In this document: positions 34,181 through 43,432 of the stretch, one piece after another | Layout: every line of letters starts with the position of its first letter | Position numbering within the stretch: position 1 is the stretch's first letter | Assembly: GCF_030268205.1 (NCBI RefSeq) | Contig: NZ_BSQF01000002.1 | Span: forward strand, 1,084,297 to 1,148,296 | Reading direction: 5' to 3' | DNA: 64,000 bases | From: Allomuricauda sp. NBRC 101325 | GTDB lineage: Bacteria; Bacteroidota; Bacteroidia; Flavobacteriales; Flavobacteriaceae | Program-made: the position numbers and the translations under genes | Notes under the pieces: generated by a model | Databases searched by the model: none | What the model was told of the DNA's origin: nothing | What the model saw: the letters and a program-made list of their open reading frames with translations, nothing else

Positions 34181-34849
34181 TTCTCCATTCAAATTGGTGG
34201 TTAAAATGTCGCTCATTAAATCAAAATAAGGTCGAATTGCCCTAAAGGATGCATCAACTTCATCCAAAAAATTATCGGATAATACTTCTTTATCGGAGAA
34301 TTTTCGGATGAAAACATATTGTTGTTTTCTGATCAGATCTATATCAGGATGATTTTTATCAAAACCTTTGGGAGCTGATTTTAATTCATCGCCTTGAAGA
34401 TCTCCCCATATACTTTTAAGCTTTTCATGTCCGATTACGTCCCTAAATTCATTGGCATCCATCTCCAATTCTTTTCGGATTCGCATCAAATCTTCTTTGT
34501 TGGGAGCCCAAAAACCTGTGGCTATCATAGAATCTCCCGGACTTAAATGCACGTAATATCCTCCTCTTAAATGTGCTCCCAGTCTAGAAAATGAGGCTGC
34601 CAAATGACTTTTGTAAGGAGTTTTGTCCTTGGAAAATCGAACATCCCTATAAATGCGGAACATTTTCATTTTTTCAATTTCATCATGATGTTCCAACTGT
34701 TCCTTTACAGATTCTAGAAAACCTTTAACGGATTTCTCATGGGATTTAAAGGTAGGTTTGTTTTCTTCGAACCATTCCTTATTGTTATTGGCCCTAAGCT
34801 GGGACAAAAAATCAAAAACTTCTTTTGAAACTGTAATTTTAGATGCCAT
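34169..34849 (-). CDS. DUF2461 family protein
   Basis: The 226-residue protein has the DUF2461/TIGR02453 pattern: NNKEWFEENKPTFKSHEKSV near the start, FRIYRDVRFSKDKTPYKSHLAASF in the middle, GGYYVHLSPGDSMIATGFWAP, and KGFDKNHPDIDLIRKQQYVFI. It is widespread and cytoplasmic, with no firm function. It is convergent with the preceding gene, overlapping by 12 bases. Confidence 0.85.
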   Translation of the reverse strand: MASKITVSKEVFDFLSQLRANNNKEWFEENKPTFKSHEKSVKGFLESVKEQLEHHDEIEKMKMFRIYRDVRFSKDKTPYKSHLAASFSRLGAHLRGGYYVHLSPGDSMIATGFWAPNKEDLMRIRKELEMDANEFRDVIGHEKLKSIWGDLQGDELKSAPKGFDKNHPDIDLIRKQQYVFIRKFSDKEVLSDNFLDEVDASFRAIRPYFDLMSDILTTNLNGESVL

Positions 34850-34942
34850 TTGATTGATGATATGTTATTTTTAATCTAAAGTTACCCTTTTATATGGGTG
34901 CGTGGTAAGGATTTGTCTAATTTTAAGACAATAAAAGGCAGT

Positions 34943-35734
34943 ATGGATAAAGATAAAATTATAGCCGAACTCAACAGGCATAAAAAAATGCCGTATTTGG
35001 ACTTCAGGTTGAAGCAAGAAACGGAAGAATTTACCGACACTCTTTTTTATACCCTTTTTGATGCCAATACACCAGTGGGTGTCAATTTAGAGATGTTGGA
35101 AAAAAAGTTCAACCACCTTATGAACATGGCCTGTATGGAGCTTGAAAAACCAAGTGACGAACTTTGGAACACTTACATTGCCCAACTGCCCTCCATTTTG
35201 GAAAAATTGAATTTGGATGCCGAAGCAATTTTGAATTGTGATCCTGCATCCTTGTCGATTCAGGAAATTTATATGGCCTACCCCGGCTTTTATGCCATTT
35301 CTATTTATAGATTGGCCCACGAACTATATTTGGCCAACGTGCCATTGATTCCAAGGTTAATGACGGAATACGCACACCGTCAGACAGGGGTGGATATAAA
35401 TCCTGGGGCCAAAATTGGAAAATCGTTCTTTATTGATCACGCGACAGGTGTAGTAATCGGTGAAACTGCCATAATTCATGATAATGTGAAAATCTATCAA
35501 GGGGTTACTCTTGGTGCGCTTTATGTTGCCAAAAATCTAGAGAAGACCAAAAGGCATCCGACCATAGAGAACAATGTGACCATTTATGCCAATGCGACCA
35601 TTTTAGGTGGTGAAACCGTTGTGGGCGCGAATTCAATTATTGGAGGAAATGCATGGATTACGGCATCGGTACCACCCAACTCAAAAGTATATCACACCCC
35701 AGAAATTAAAATAAAGACAGCACCCAATGTCTAA
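34943..35734 (+). CDS. cysE: serine O-acetyltransferase
   Basis: The start at 34943 is chosen over an upstream in-frame codon because it gives a normal N-terminus (263 residues). The helical SATase domain fills about 1-150. The left-handed beta-helix follows with hexapeptide repeats (GAKIGKSFFIDHATGVVIGETAIIHDNVKIYQGVTLGA) and catalytic Asp/His around DHATG. It makes O-acetylserine from L-serine and acetyl-CoA. Its last 8 bases overlap cysM, so the two steps of cysteine synthesis are coupled. Confidence 0.92.
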   Translation: MDKDKIIAELNRHKKMPYLDFRLKQETEEFTDTLFYTLFDANTPVGVNLEMLEKKFNHLMNMACMELEKPSDELWNTYIAQLPSILEKLNLDAEAILNCDPASLSIQEIYMAYPGFYAISIYRLAHELYLANVPLIPRLMTEYAHRQTGVDINPGAKIGKSFFIDHATGVVIGETAIIHDNVKIYQGVTLGALYVAKNLEKTKRHPTIENNVTIYANATILGGETVVGANSIIGGNAWITASVPPNSKVYHTPEIKIKTAPNV

Positions 35735-36611
35735 AAGCATACTCGATTTAATCGGAAATACCCCTTTGGTCGAATCCAAAGTTCTCAATCCAAATCCAAA
35801 CGTAAAGGTTCTATTTAAGTTAGAAGGAAATAATCCTGGCGGCAGTGTTAAAGACCGCCCAGCTTTTAACATGATAAAAAGTGGCTTGGAAAGAGGAGAC
35901 TTTACCAAAGAATCAAAGCTTATAGAAGCTACAAGTGGAAACACAGGAATAGGATTGGCCATGGTTGCCAGTCTTTTTGGATTGGATATTGAATTGGTAA
36001 TGCCCGAAAACTCGACCAAAGAACGCGTACAGACCATGCGCGCCTATGGTGCCAAAGTGACCCTAACCCCTGCCGATGTTGGAATTGAAGGTGCACGTGA
36101 CTATGCTGAATCCAAAGTGGAGAACGAAGGCTATATTATGATGAACCAGTTTTCCAATGATGATAATTGGCAAGCACATTATAAAACTACAGGACCTGAA
36201 ATTTGGCGAGATACGCATGGTGAAATTACCCATTTTGTTAGCAGTATGGGAACGACGGGAACCATTATGGGCACCTCTACTTTTTTAAAGGAAAAGAATC
36301 CAAACATTCAAATAGTTGGGGTGCAGCCCACGGATGAATCCAAAATTCCGGGAATCAGGAAATGGCCCCAAGAATACCTCCCAAAAATATTTAATCCCAA
36401 AAAAGTGGATACTGTAATGGAGGTTAGCGAAGACGATGCTGTTCTTATGGCTAAAAGATTGGCCAAGGAAGAGGGCATTTTTGCTGGAATGAGCAGTGGT
36501 GGTGCAGCAGTAATTGCTTTCCGCCTTGCCGATCAATTGGAAAGCGGAACAATTGTTTCCATAGTTTGTGATCGTGGAGACAGGTATCTTTCATCGGATC
36601 TTTTTGAATAG
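35727..36611 (+). CDS. cysM: O-acetylserine sulfhydrylase (cysteine synthase B type)
   Basis: A PLP fold-type II enzyme of 294 residues with PLP lysine Lys42 in GGSVKDRP, EATSGNTGIGLA binding the substrate, SSMGTTGTIMG binding PLP phosphate, and SSGGAAV near the C-terminus. The short form with GGSVKDR fits CysM. It condenses O-acetylserine with sulfide or thiosulfate to form cysteine, using the product of the overlapping cysE gene. Confidence 0.92.
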   Translation: MSKSILDLIGNTPLVESKVLNPNPNVKVLFKLEGNNPGGSVKDRPAFNMIKSGLERGDFTKESKLIEATSGNTGIGLAMVASLFGLDIELVMPENSTKERVQTMRAYGAKVTLTPADVGIEGARDYAESKVENEGYIMMNQFSNDDNWQAHYKTTGPEIWRDTHGEITHFVSSMGTTGTIMGTSTFLKEKNPNIQIVGVQPTDESKIPGIRKWPQEYLPKIFNPKKVDTVMEVSEDDAVLMAKRLAKEEGIFAGMSSGGAAVIAFRLADQLESGTIVSIVCDRGDRYLSSDLFE

Positions 36612-36622
36612 TCCTTTTACAA

Positions 36623-38134
36623 TTATAATCCCCTTATATAATTGCCATACAGGTCTTTAAATTGCAAACCTTGTTCAAAACGGTGCTTGCTGAGTTTGTT
36701 GTGAGTTACAAGTCCCCATAGCAATAATTCTTTCAAGAAATAGGAATCCTCTTTAATTACCTCAGGTTGAAACTCTTTGATCAAATTATTTAAAGGTCCA
36801 ACAGCATCTAATTTGGATTTATATTCCACATCTGTATCGTCATCCAATATTTCAAAACCTTCACCTTCAAAAAACCATGCGATCAACTCATCGTATTGGG
36901 TTTCTTCTTCCCTACGCTGCAGTTTTTCGATTTTTGGAAAATAACTAGGGAACAGCGATTTAACCGCTTCTTCAATCAAGGTTTCGGCCACAAAGCCTGA
37001 ACCTTCTTGTTCTCCTTCGTATACCAATTCTATTTTCCCAGTAATTGCTGGGATAACACCCATAAAATCACTCAGGCGAACAGCAGTTTTTTGATCTCCA
37101 GAAATAATGGCCCTACGCTCCGCAGTGCTCAATAAATTTTCAAAAGCCGTGATACTCATTCGTGCACTCACGCCGCTTTTGGCATCTACATATTCACTTT
37201 CCCTTGCTTCAAAACTGATCTGTTCCAAAACATCCATGGCTATTTCAGGAACATAGATCTTGTTCGATTGTCTATGGTCCAGTTTGGCTTCCTGTTTTGT
37301 AATTTGTTTGGCGATCTCGATACTTTCAGGATAATGCGTTAAAATTTGGGATCCGATTCTATCCTTTAAAGGGGTAACAATACTTCCTCTATTGGTATAA
37401 TCCTCAGGATTTGCTGTAAAAACAAATTGAATGTCCAAATGCAATCGAAGTTTAAACCCGCGAATCTGTATGTCTCCCTCTTGCAATATATTAAATAGCG
37501 CTACTTGAATTCTTGCTTGAAGGTCAGGCAGTTCGTTGATTACAAAAATACAGCGGTTGGCGCGCGGTATCATTCCAAAATGAATCACACGGTCATCAGC
37601 ATAAGAAAGCTTTAGGTTGGCTGCCTTAATCGGATCCACATCGCCAATCAAATCAGCAACGGTTACATCCGGTGTGGCCAGTTTTTCATAGAAACGTTCA
37701 CTTCTATGCACCCAACTTATTGGGGTGTCATCTCCCTTTTCTTTGATAAGCTCCGTTGCATATCTGGAAATGGGCTCCAAAGGATCATCATGGATTTCAG
37801 AACCCTTTACAATGGGCATCCATTCATCCAACAATTGCACCATCAAGCGGGCCAAACGTGTTTTGGCCTGACCTCTTAAACCCAATAAATTAATATTGTG
37901 ACGTGACAGAATAGCTCTTTCCAACTCTGGAATTACAGAGTTCTCGTATCCCCAGACTCCTTCAAATACCTGTTCTCTATTGGAGATTTTTTCCAAAAGA
38001 TTATTTCGAAGTTCATCCTTGATGCTTTTGCTTGTATATCCTGCGGTTTTAAGTTCACCTAGTGTTGTAATCTTGGTATGATCCAATTTCATATGTTGGT
38101 TATCCTTTAATTCTTTTTTTTCTGTTTTGCTCAT
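36623..38134 (-). CDS. MoxR-type AAA+ ATPase (magnesium-chelatase-like)
   Basis: The start at 38134 (ATG) lies inside the end of the upstream VWA gene. The 503-residue protein has Walker A GLRGQAKTRLAR, Walker B IFVINELPD with Glu following Asn, and QFVFTANPEDYTNRG sensor 1. The C-terminal part holds SARMSITAFENLLSTAERRAI and a wing extension of about 120 residues. Such MoxR ATPases work with a VWA partner as metal-insertion or protein-remodelling machines; the VWA partner overlaps it by 35 bases. The client is unknown. Confidence 0.87.
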   Translation of the reverse strand: MSKTEKKELKDNQHMKLDHTKITTLGELKTAGYTSKSIKDELRNNLLEKISNREQVFEGVWGYENSVIPELERAILSRHNINLLGLRGQAKTRLARLMVQLLDEWMPIVKGSEIHDDPLEPISRYATELIKEKGDDTPISWVHRSERFYEKLATPDVTVADLIGDVDPIKAANLKLSYADDRVIHFGMIPRANRCIFVINELPDLQARIQVALFNILQEGDIQIRGFKLRLHLDIQFVFTANPEDYTNRGSIVTPLKDRIGSQILTHYPESIEIAKQITKQEAKLDHRQSNKIYVPEIAMDVLEQISFEARESEYVDAKSGVSARMSITAFENLLSTAERRAIISGDQKTAVRLSDFMGVIPAITGKIELVYEGEQEGSGFVAETLIEEAVKSLFPSYFPKIEKLQRREEETQYDELIAWFFEGEGFEILDDDTDVEYKSKLDAVGPLNNLIKEFQPEVIKEDSYFLKELLLWGLVTHNKLSKHRFEQGLQFKDLYGNYIRGL

Positions 38135-39263
38135 AATCTTCAAAAATCATCTCACCTAAGCCTTTAAGACCTGTATAAAAGGCTTTTCCCTTGTTTGCTT
38201 TGGTAAATTCGCGCACAAATTGCATCAAATAGGGATCTTCGGCAATCATAAAGGTGGTAATGGGAATATGAAGTTTTCGAGCCTGTTGGGCCATTGCATA
38301 ACATTTTTCAACAATATAGTCGTCCAATCCCACACTATTTTTATAATAATCACCGTTCGGAAGTCGTAAACAGGAAGGCTTTCCATCGGTAATCATGAAT
38401 ATTTGTTTGTTGGTGTTCCGTTTTCTGCGGAGCATATCCATGGCCAATTGTAAGCCTGCTACGGTATTAGTGTGATAGGGCCCCACCTTTAAATAGGGCA
38501 AATCCTTAATGGGAATGGGCCAAGCATCGTTTCCAAACACCAAAATATCCAAGGTATCCTTTGGATAACGGGTGGTAATGAGTTCTGCGAGTGCCATCGC
38601 CACTTTTTTAGCAGGGGTGATTCGGTCTTCACCATACAAAATCATACTGTGGCTAATATCAATCATCAGTACCGTACTCATTTGTGCCTTGTACTGGGTA
38701 TCTTCTACCACCAAATCCTCCTCGCTCAGCGAAAAATTGTCCAATCCGTGGTTCACTTGGGCATTTTTAAGGCTTTCTGTCATACTGATATGCTCCAAAG
38801 AATCCCCAAAACGGTATTCCCTAAATTCACCCGTATGCTCGTCTCCCTTTCCGGATTTTCCAGTTTTATGATTACCCGAACCACTGCGCTTTATTTTACC
38901 AAAAATTTGATCCAAAGCTCTTTGGCGCAACATCCTTTCCAATTTTGAAGTGATGGATAGCAAACCTCCTCCTCCATTCTCTTCACCCTCCTCGCCTTCG
39001 CCTCCTTGGGGATTATCCATATCAAATTCCTCACGGATATATCCCTTGGCTTTTAAATCTTCTATAAAATCATCGATGGTATAATCCTCGTCGGTAAGCT
39101 GATATTCCTGATCCAACTGACGGAGCCAATCCAAAGCCTCCTCCACATCACCCGAAGTATGGGTAATGAGTTCCTGAAAAATCTCGAAGAGTTTTTCGAA
39201 TGGGGTTTGGTCTGGTGCTTCGTAATTGGTAAAACGAAACCCTTTTCTTGTGTTCATAGCCAT
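38100..39263 (-). CDS. VWA-domain partner of the MoxR ATPase
   Basis: A 387-residue soluble protein. The N-terminal third is acidic with a glycine/glutamate linker (GGEGEEGEENGGGG). The VWA domain (about 190-370) has MIDAS DISHS, then DGKPS as the later metal ligand. The upstream TGEFREYRFGDSLEHI stretch is typical of the MoxR-associated VWA proteins. It overlaps the ATPase gene, and both probably form one complex in the cytoplasm. Two ATG codons (39263 and 39257) are possible starts. Confidence 0.85.
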   Translation of the reverse strand: MAMNTRKGFRFTNYEAPDQTPFEKLFEIFQELITHTSGDVEEALDWLRQLDQEYQLTDEDYTIDDFIEDLKAKGYIREEFDMDNPQGGEGEEGEENGGGGLLSITSKLERMLRQRALDQIFGKIKRSGSGNHKTGKSGKGDEHTGEFREYRFGDSLEHISMTESLKNAQVNHGLDNFSLSEEDLVVEDTQYKAQMSTVLMIDISHSMILYGEDRITPAKKVAMALAELITTRYPKDTLDILVFGNDAWPIPIKDLPYLKVGPYHTNTVAGLQLAMDMLRRKRNTNKQIFMITDGKPSCLRLPNGDYYKNSVGLDDYIVEKCYAMAQQARKLHIPITTFMIAEDPYLMQFVREFTKANKGKAFYTGLKGLGEMIFEDYEQNRKKRIKG

Positions 39264-39326
39264 TACATAAATTTAAGGCAAAATGCTGTAACGACTAAGG
39301 CTTTAGAAAAAACTTAACGCTATTGT

Positions 39327-39923
39327 TTAATGTCGTTTTTCTAATACCTTGGCAATATCTTTTAGGGTATAGCCTTTTGCTTGGAGTAAAATCAAGTAGT
39401 GAAACAACAAATCGGCACTTTCATTTAAGAAAAGCTCCTCATTATCGTCCTTTGCTTCGATAACCGTTTCGACGGCCTCCTCTCCCACTTTCTGGGCTAT
39501 TTTATTGATGCCTTTTCGAAATAAGGAAGCCACATAGCTATCTGTATTTTCTTGGTCATTTTTTCTGGAGGTAATAATGTCTTCCAAGGTAGATAAAAAG
39601 CCATAGCCTTGAACATTTTCCTCTGCCCAGCATGTATCTGTTCCCTTATGGCAAGTGGGACCAACAGGATTTACCTTTATCAAAAGGGTGTCGTTATCAC
39701 AATCCACTTCCATATCCACTAGGTTTAAAAAGTTGCCACTTTCCTCTCCTTTGGTCCACAACCGTTGTTTGGTTCGGCTAAAAAAAGTTACTTTTTGGGT
39801 TTCTTGGGTTTTTTCAAACGCTTCTTGGTTCATATAGCCTAGCATCAATACATTTTTTGTTGTTGCATCTTGAATTATGGCTGGCACAAGACCGTCTGAA
39901 TTTTTATTGAAATCTATTTGCAT
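39327..39923 (-). CDS. hisIE: phosphoribosyl-AMP cyclohydrolase / phosphoribosyl-ATP diphosphatase
   Basis: The bifunctional enzyme (198 residues) carries HisI first (VLMLGYMNQEAFEKT, then CDNDTLLI, GPTCHKGTDTCW with zinc-binding Cys) and HisE after about residue 108 (LEDIITSRKN, SLFRKGINKIAQKVGEEAVETVIEA). It performs steps 2 and 3 of histidine synthesis. It is the last gene of the operon, separated from hisF by 71 bp that hold a dispersed repeat. Confidence 0.95.
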   Translation of the reverse strand: MQIDFNKNSDGLVPAIIQDATTKNVLMLGYMNQEAFEKTQETQKVTFFSRTKQRLWTKGEESGNFLNLVDMEVDCDNDTLLIKVNPVGPTCHKGTDTCWAEENVQGYGFLSTLEDIITSRKNDQENTDSYVASLFRKGINKIAQKVGEEAVETVIEAKDDNEELFLNESADLLFHYLILLQAKGYTLKDIAKVLEKRH

Positions 39924-39950
39924 TGTATTTTTTCTAAATCAGTTACATAG

Positions 39951-39988
39951 AGATGTCATCCGAGCGCAGTCGAAGGAGCATCCAGATG
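39951..39988. repeat. dispersed repeat between hisF and hisIE
   Basis: CGAGCGCAGTCGAAGGAGCA at 39961-39980 is the inverted form of the motif at 9277-9312. It sits inside the his operon and may form an RNA stem or affect processing. Confidence 0.5.
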
Positions 39989-39994
39989 TAAATT

Positions 39995-40750
39995 TTATAA
40001 TCTTACAGGAATTCCTTCTTCCTTTAATTCTTCTTTGAGTGTGTTTATTTCGATTTCCTTAAAATGAAAAACACTGGCAGCCAAGGCTGCATCTGCTTTT
40101 CCATCTTTAAAAGTGTCGGTAAAATGTGAAATGGTTCCTGCACCACCTGATGCAATAATGGGAATATTCACCAAATCTGATAATTGCGCCAAAGCTTTGT
40201 TTGCAAACCCATTTTTAGTACCATCGTGATCCATGGAAGTGAACAAAATCTCACCTGCCCCTCGCTCCTCTACTTCTTTTGCCCAATCAAAAAGGTCCAG
40301 TTCCGTAGGCACCTTACCTCCTACCAAATGAACTTTCCACTGTCCATTAATCTGTTTGGCATCGATAGCGACGACAATGCATTGTGACCCAAATTTGGCC
40401 ACCAATTCATTAATTAATTCTGGTCTTTTTACAGCTGATGAGTTAATGGAAACCTTATCGGCCCCATTTTTAAGGAGGATATCCACATCCTCCACCGAAG
40501 AAATGCCCCCTCCCACAGTAAAGGGTATATTGATGGTTTCCGCGACATGGTAGACCAGTTCTGCCAAGGTTTTACGTTTTTCTTCTGTTGCTGAAATATC
40601 CAAAAAAACCAATTCATCAGCCCCCTCTCTGGCATAAATGGATGCCAATTCCACAGGGTCGCCAGCATCTTGTAAATCCACAAAGTTGACTCCTTTTACT
40701 GTTCTTCCGTTTTTTATGTCTAAACAAGGGATGATTCTTTTTGTAAGCAT
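39995..40750 (-). CDS. hisF: imidazole glycerol phosphate synthase, cyclase subunit
   Basis: A 251-residue TIM barrel starting [20 protein letters not shown] with catalytic Asp11, and the second catalytic Asp in [20 protein letters not shown] and SGGAGT bind phosphate. It takes ammonia from HisH to make imidazole glycerol phosphate and AICAR. The start is adjacent to the DinB-like gene stop (1 nt). Confidence 0.97.
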   Translation of the reverse strand: MLTKRIIPCLDIKNGRTVKGVNFVDLQDAGDPVELASIYAREGADELVFLDISATEEKRKTLAELVYHVAETINIPFTVGGGISSVEDVDILLKNGADKVSINSSAVKRPELINELVAKFGSQCIVVAIDAKQINGQWKVHLVGGKVPTELDLFDWAKEVEERGAGEILFTSMDHDGTKNGFANKALAQLSDLVNIPIIASGGAGTISHFTDTFKDGKADAALAASVFHFKEIEINTLKEELKEEGIPVRL

Positions 40751-40751
40751 A

Positions 40752-41267
40752 TTATTCGTTCTTCACATTCAAGTTTACCCCAGAATAAAACCCAAGGTCT
40801 TGATTCTTCAACATTTTGGTGTACAGTGCAATTTGGCCCGTATGATATGAGAGGTGTTCTGTTACATGAATAATATTACCAACCCCTGAAAAATTGAATC
40901 CCTGAACAAATCGTTTGCGTAACAGTTCATTTAATGGAGCATCGTAAAAAGCTCTTTTGGCATCGGAAACAGTATCCTCCAGTTTTTTTATCAGTTCTGC
41001 TTTTGAATAACCAGACTCAGTAGAAAATTCTTCATCCCTTTTACGTTCATCTTCCAAGTTTTGAATGGATGCAATCCCATATTGGGTAATGTTGCCACAT
41101 AAATGAAGAATAAGATTGGCGATACTGTTACTGGATTCATTGGGTTTTTCCCAAACTTGCTCTTCCGAAAGTTGATCTAAACAAATTTTGATCATGCGAA
41201 GGCTTTCGTTCATCCGATACCCCGCATTCCAAACCAATTCTTCTTGGAGTTCTCTTTCCTTATCCAT
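40752..41267 (-). CDS. DinB-like (DUF1572) protein inside the his operon
   Basis: The 171-residue protein is a four-helix bundle of the DinB/DUF1572 type: [15 protein letters not shown], and the late [19 protein letters not shown] with His residues that may bind a metal. It overlaps hisA by 8 bases and precedes hisF by one, so it is translated with the his genes. No histidine-pathway step is missing, so its role is unclear; many relatives are thiol transferases. Confidence 0.8.
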   Translation of the reverse strand: MDKERELQEELVWNAGYRMNESLRMIKICLDQLSEEQVWEKPNESSNSIANLILHLCGNITQYGIASIQNLEDERKRDEEFSTESGYSKAELIKKLEDTVSDAKRAFYDAPLNELLRKRFVQGFNFSGVGNIIHVTEHLSYHTGQIALYTKMLKNQDLGFYSGVNLNVKNE

Positions 41268-41991
41268 TTGCTAGAATATAATGTTCCAATTGCTTTAAAC
41301 TGATTTTGCCCTCATAAATGGCTTTGCCTATGATTGTGCCCTCACAACCAATTTCCGCAAGTTTGGGGAGTTCGTCAAAAGTGGAGATTCCACCACTGGC
41401 AATTAAATTTAATCCTTTTTTGGTTTGGGCCAACATTTTTGTGTATAACTGGAATGAGGGGCCCTGCAACATACCATCCTTGCTTATATCTGTGCAAATT
41501 ACATAGGCAATTCCTTCTGCCTGGTACTGTTGAACAAAAGGAATCAATTGCAAATCCGATTCTTCTTGCCAGCCGGAAACGGCCACCTTTTCATTATTTG
41601 CATCTGCGCCCAAAATAATTTTTTCTGCTCCATAAGTTGATAACCATCCCAAAAAGGTTTCTTGGTCTTTTACAGCAATACTCCCTCCGGTAATTTGTGT
41701 AGCACCGCTTTCAAAAGCGATGTGCAAATCTTCATTGGACTTTAATCCACCCCCAAAATCAATTTGTAGATTGGTTTTTGATGCAATGGACTCCAAAACT
41801 TTATGGTTGACAATATGTTTGGATTTTGCGCCATCCAAATCTACCAAATGCAAATATTGAATGCCATATGCCTCAAACTCCTTGGCCACTTCCAAGGGAT
41901 TTTCGTTATAGACTTTTTTGGTGCTGTAATCGCCTTTGGAAAGTCGCACACATTTTCCATCAATGATATCTATAGCAGGAATCAATCTCAT
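41260..41991 (-). CDS. hisA: ProFAR isomerase
   Basis: A 243-residue TIM barrel starting [22 protein letters not shown] with catalytic Asp8; [10 protein letters not shown] holds the second catalytic Asp, and GGGLKSNED with SGGIST bind phosphate. It performs the fourth reaction of the pathway, isomerising ProFAR to PRFAR. It is tightly packed between a GNAT gene and the DinB-like gene. Confidence 0.96.
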   Translation of the reverse strand: MRLIPAIDIIDGKCVRLSKGDYSTKKVYNENPLEVAKEFEAYGIQYLHLVDLDGAKSKHIVNHKVLESIASKTNLQIDFGGGLKSNEDLHIAFESGATQITGGSIAVKDQETFLGWLSTYGAEKIILGADANNEKVAVSGWQEESDLQLIPFVQQYQAEGIAYVICTDISKDGMLQGPSFQLYTKMLAQTKKGLNLIASGGISTFDELPKLAEIGCEGTIIGKAIYEGKISLKQLEHYILANG

Positions 41992-41995
41992 TATT

Positions 41996-42412
41996 CTAAT
42001 CGTATTTTACACGTTCAATGGACATCCACATTTTTGAATCCCCAACCTTTTTAAACCCTAAACTTTCATAAAAGCTGTGAGCATCCAACGTTTTAAGTGC
42101 CACTGTGTTTACACGGCCAACATCTGCTCTATCCAATATATATTGAATCATTTTTTTGCCCAAACCCCTACCTTTATTAGGGTCAAAGATGATAACATCC
42201 ATAATATAGGCCATAGTTAAACCATCCGTGATCATACGGGCATAGGCAATCTGTTCACCAGATAAGGCATACATTCCAAAACATATACTTTTTTCAATGG
42301 TAGACATTGTTTCTTCCAATGTTCTATGAGTGCCCCAATATACAGATGTCACTTCTTTATGGATTCGGGCAACATCCAAAATTGATTTATCCTCAGAAAT
42401 AACGAACTCCAT
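41996..42412 (-). CDS. GNAT N-acetyltransferase inside the his operon
   Basis: A 138-residue GNAT protein: [25 protein letters not shown] is the acetyl-CoA-binding motif A, and [21 protein letters not shown] is motif B. The acceptor is unknown. It starts one base before hisH ends and precedes hisA by 4 nt, so it is co-translated with them. A second, only distantly similar GNAT gene lies between hisG and hisD. Confidence 0.82.
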   Translation of the reverse strand: MEFVISEDKSILDVARIHKEVTSVYWGTHRTLEETMSTIEKSICFGMYALSGEQIAYARMITDGLTMAYIMDVIIFDPNKGRGLGKKMIQYILDRADVGRVNTVALKTLDAHSFYESLGFKKVGDSKMWMSIERVKYD

Positions 42413-42413
42413 T

Positions 42414-42998
42414 CTAACTTAAGTTTAAGAAGTTTTTCAAAATTTCACTTCCCACGTCACTGCTCTTTTCTGGATGGAATTGCACCCCGTAAAAATTATC
42501 TTTTTGCAAAGCCGCACTATATTCCAAATCATATTCCGATGTTGCTATGGTTTCTTTTCCAATGGGTGCATAAAAACTATGTACCAAATAGATGTAGGAT
42601 TTATTTGGTATATCAGTAAACAGGTCACTTTTTAAATCAGAAATCTGATTCCATCCAATTTGAGGAACTTTAACCTTGTTGGAGAATTTTACCACATCCA
42701 AATCAAAAATGCCCAAGCCTGTGGTGTTTCCTTCTTCGGATGAATGGCACATAAGCTGCATTCCCAAACAGATGCCCAAAACAGGCTGCATCAATGTTGG
42801 AATCACCTTGTCCAAACCTGTTGCCCTTAATTTTTCCATGGCAGAACTTGCTTCGCCAACACCTGGAAAAATGACCTTGTCTGCATTTCGGATTTCTTCG
42901 GCATCATGGCTTAATACAGCTTCAAACCCTAGCCGTTTTATAGCAAACATGATACTTTGGATGTTTCCAGCTCCGTAATCGATGATAACAATTTTCAT
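42414..42998 (-). CDS. hisH: imidazole glycerol phosphate synthase, glutaminase subunit
   Basis: The ATG at 42998 (MKIVIIDYGAGN) is preferred to an upstream in-frame codon. The class I glutaminase has nucleophile Cys in LGICLGMQLM, the oxyanion strand GVGEASSAM, and His-x-Glu in YGVQFHPEKSS. It supplies ammonia to HisF through a tunnel. A 432-bp segment with the four-helix gene separates it from hisB. Confidence 0.96.
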   Translation of the reverse strand: MKIVIIDYGAGNIQSIMFAIKRLGFEAVLSHDAEEIRNADKVIFPGVGEASSAMEKLRATGLDKVIPTLMQPVLGICLGMQLMCHSSEEGNTTGLGIFDLDVVKFSNKVKVPQIGWNQISDLKSDLFTDIPNKSYIYLVHSFYAPIGKETIATSEYDLEYSAALQKDNFYGVQFHPEKSSDVGSEILKNFLNLS

Positions 42999-43000
42999 AG

Positions 43001-43035
43001 AAAAGTACAAGGTTTGAAGTTAGAAGTACGAAGTT
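43001..43035. repeat. left flank repeat of the four-helix cassette
   Basis: It contains AAAAGTACAAGG and TAGAAGTACGAAGTT. The same motif occurs on the other strand at 43401-43432, so the four-helix gene is bracketed by degenerate inverted repeats. Confidence 0.5.
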
Positions 43036-43040
43036 CTGTT

Positions 43041-43394
43041 CTATTTACCATTGGATCTAGCTGTTTTGATAGATGAAACAACAATGGCTAAAATTTCAGT
43101 TGCCTCGGTGTGCAATGATTTCATTTCTGCGAGGTTATTTTGACTTATTTCTATTAGAAGTTCTAAAAAGTACATGCTTTCATCAATTTCTTCCTCTACA
43201 ATTTTGAGTTTGTGGATAAAATCAGCACGAGATTTTGCTCGTTGTGAAGCCCTGTAATTTGCACCAACGGAACTTGAGCATCTGATTAATTGATTGACAT
43301 AGGCATTAAACTCTCTAGATTTTGGAATATTTGAACATAAGGTCCAAGTTCTAACGGCAAAAGCCTTTGTTCTGTCTTTCATATCATTTCTCAT
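43041..43394 (-). CDS. four-helix bundle protein (23S rRNA IVP/S23-like)
   Basis: The 117-residue protein has the family features: KAFAVRTWTLCSNIPKSREF, NQLIRCSSSVGANYRASQRAKSRADFIHKLKIVEEEIDES and a Glu-rich third helix. Such proteins are encoded in 23S rRNA intervening sequences, near diversity-generating retroelements, and as stand-alone genes in Bacteroidota; they form pentamers and may bind nucleic acid. Here it interrupts the hisB-hisH junction and is flanked by inverted AGTACGAAG repeats. Confidence 0.85.
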   Translation of the reverse strand: MRNDMKDRTKAFAVRTWTLCSNIPKSREFNAYVNQLIRCSSSVGANYRASQRAKSRADFIHKLKIVEEEIDESMYFLELLIEISQNNLAEMKSLHTEATEILAIVVSSIKTARSNGK

Positions 43395-43400
43395 TGTTCA

Positions 43401-43432
43401 ATCGTACTTTTTACTTCATACTTCTACCTTTT
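43401..43432. repeat. right flank repeat of the four-helix cassette
   Basis: On the minus strand this reads GGTAGAAGTATGAAGTAAAA then AGTACGA, related to the left flank at 43001-43035. The hisB stop codon lies at its edge. Confidence 0.5.

Noticed and set aside
34898..34942. Sulfur-responsive riboswitch before cysE
   Set aside because: Only about 90 bp separate cysE from the divergent gene and no SAM-type conserved helices are visible.
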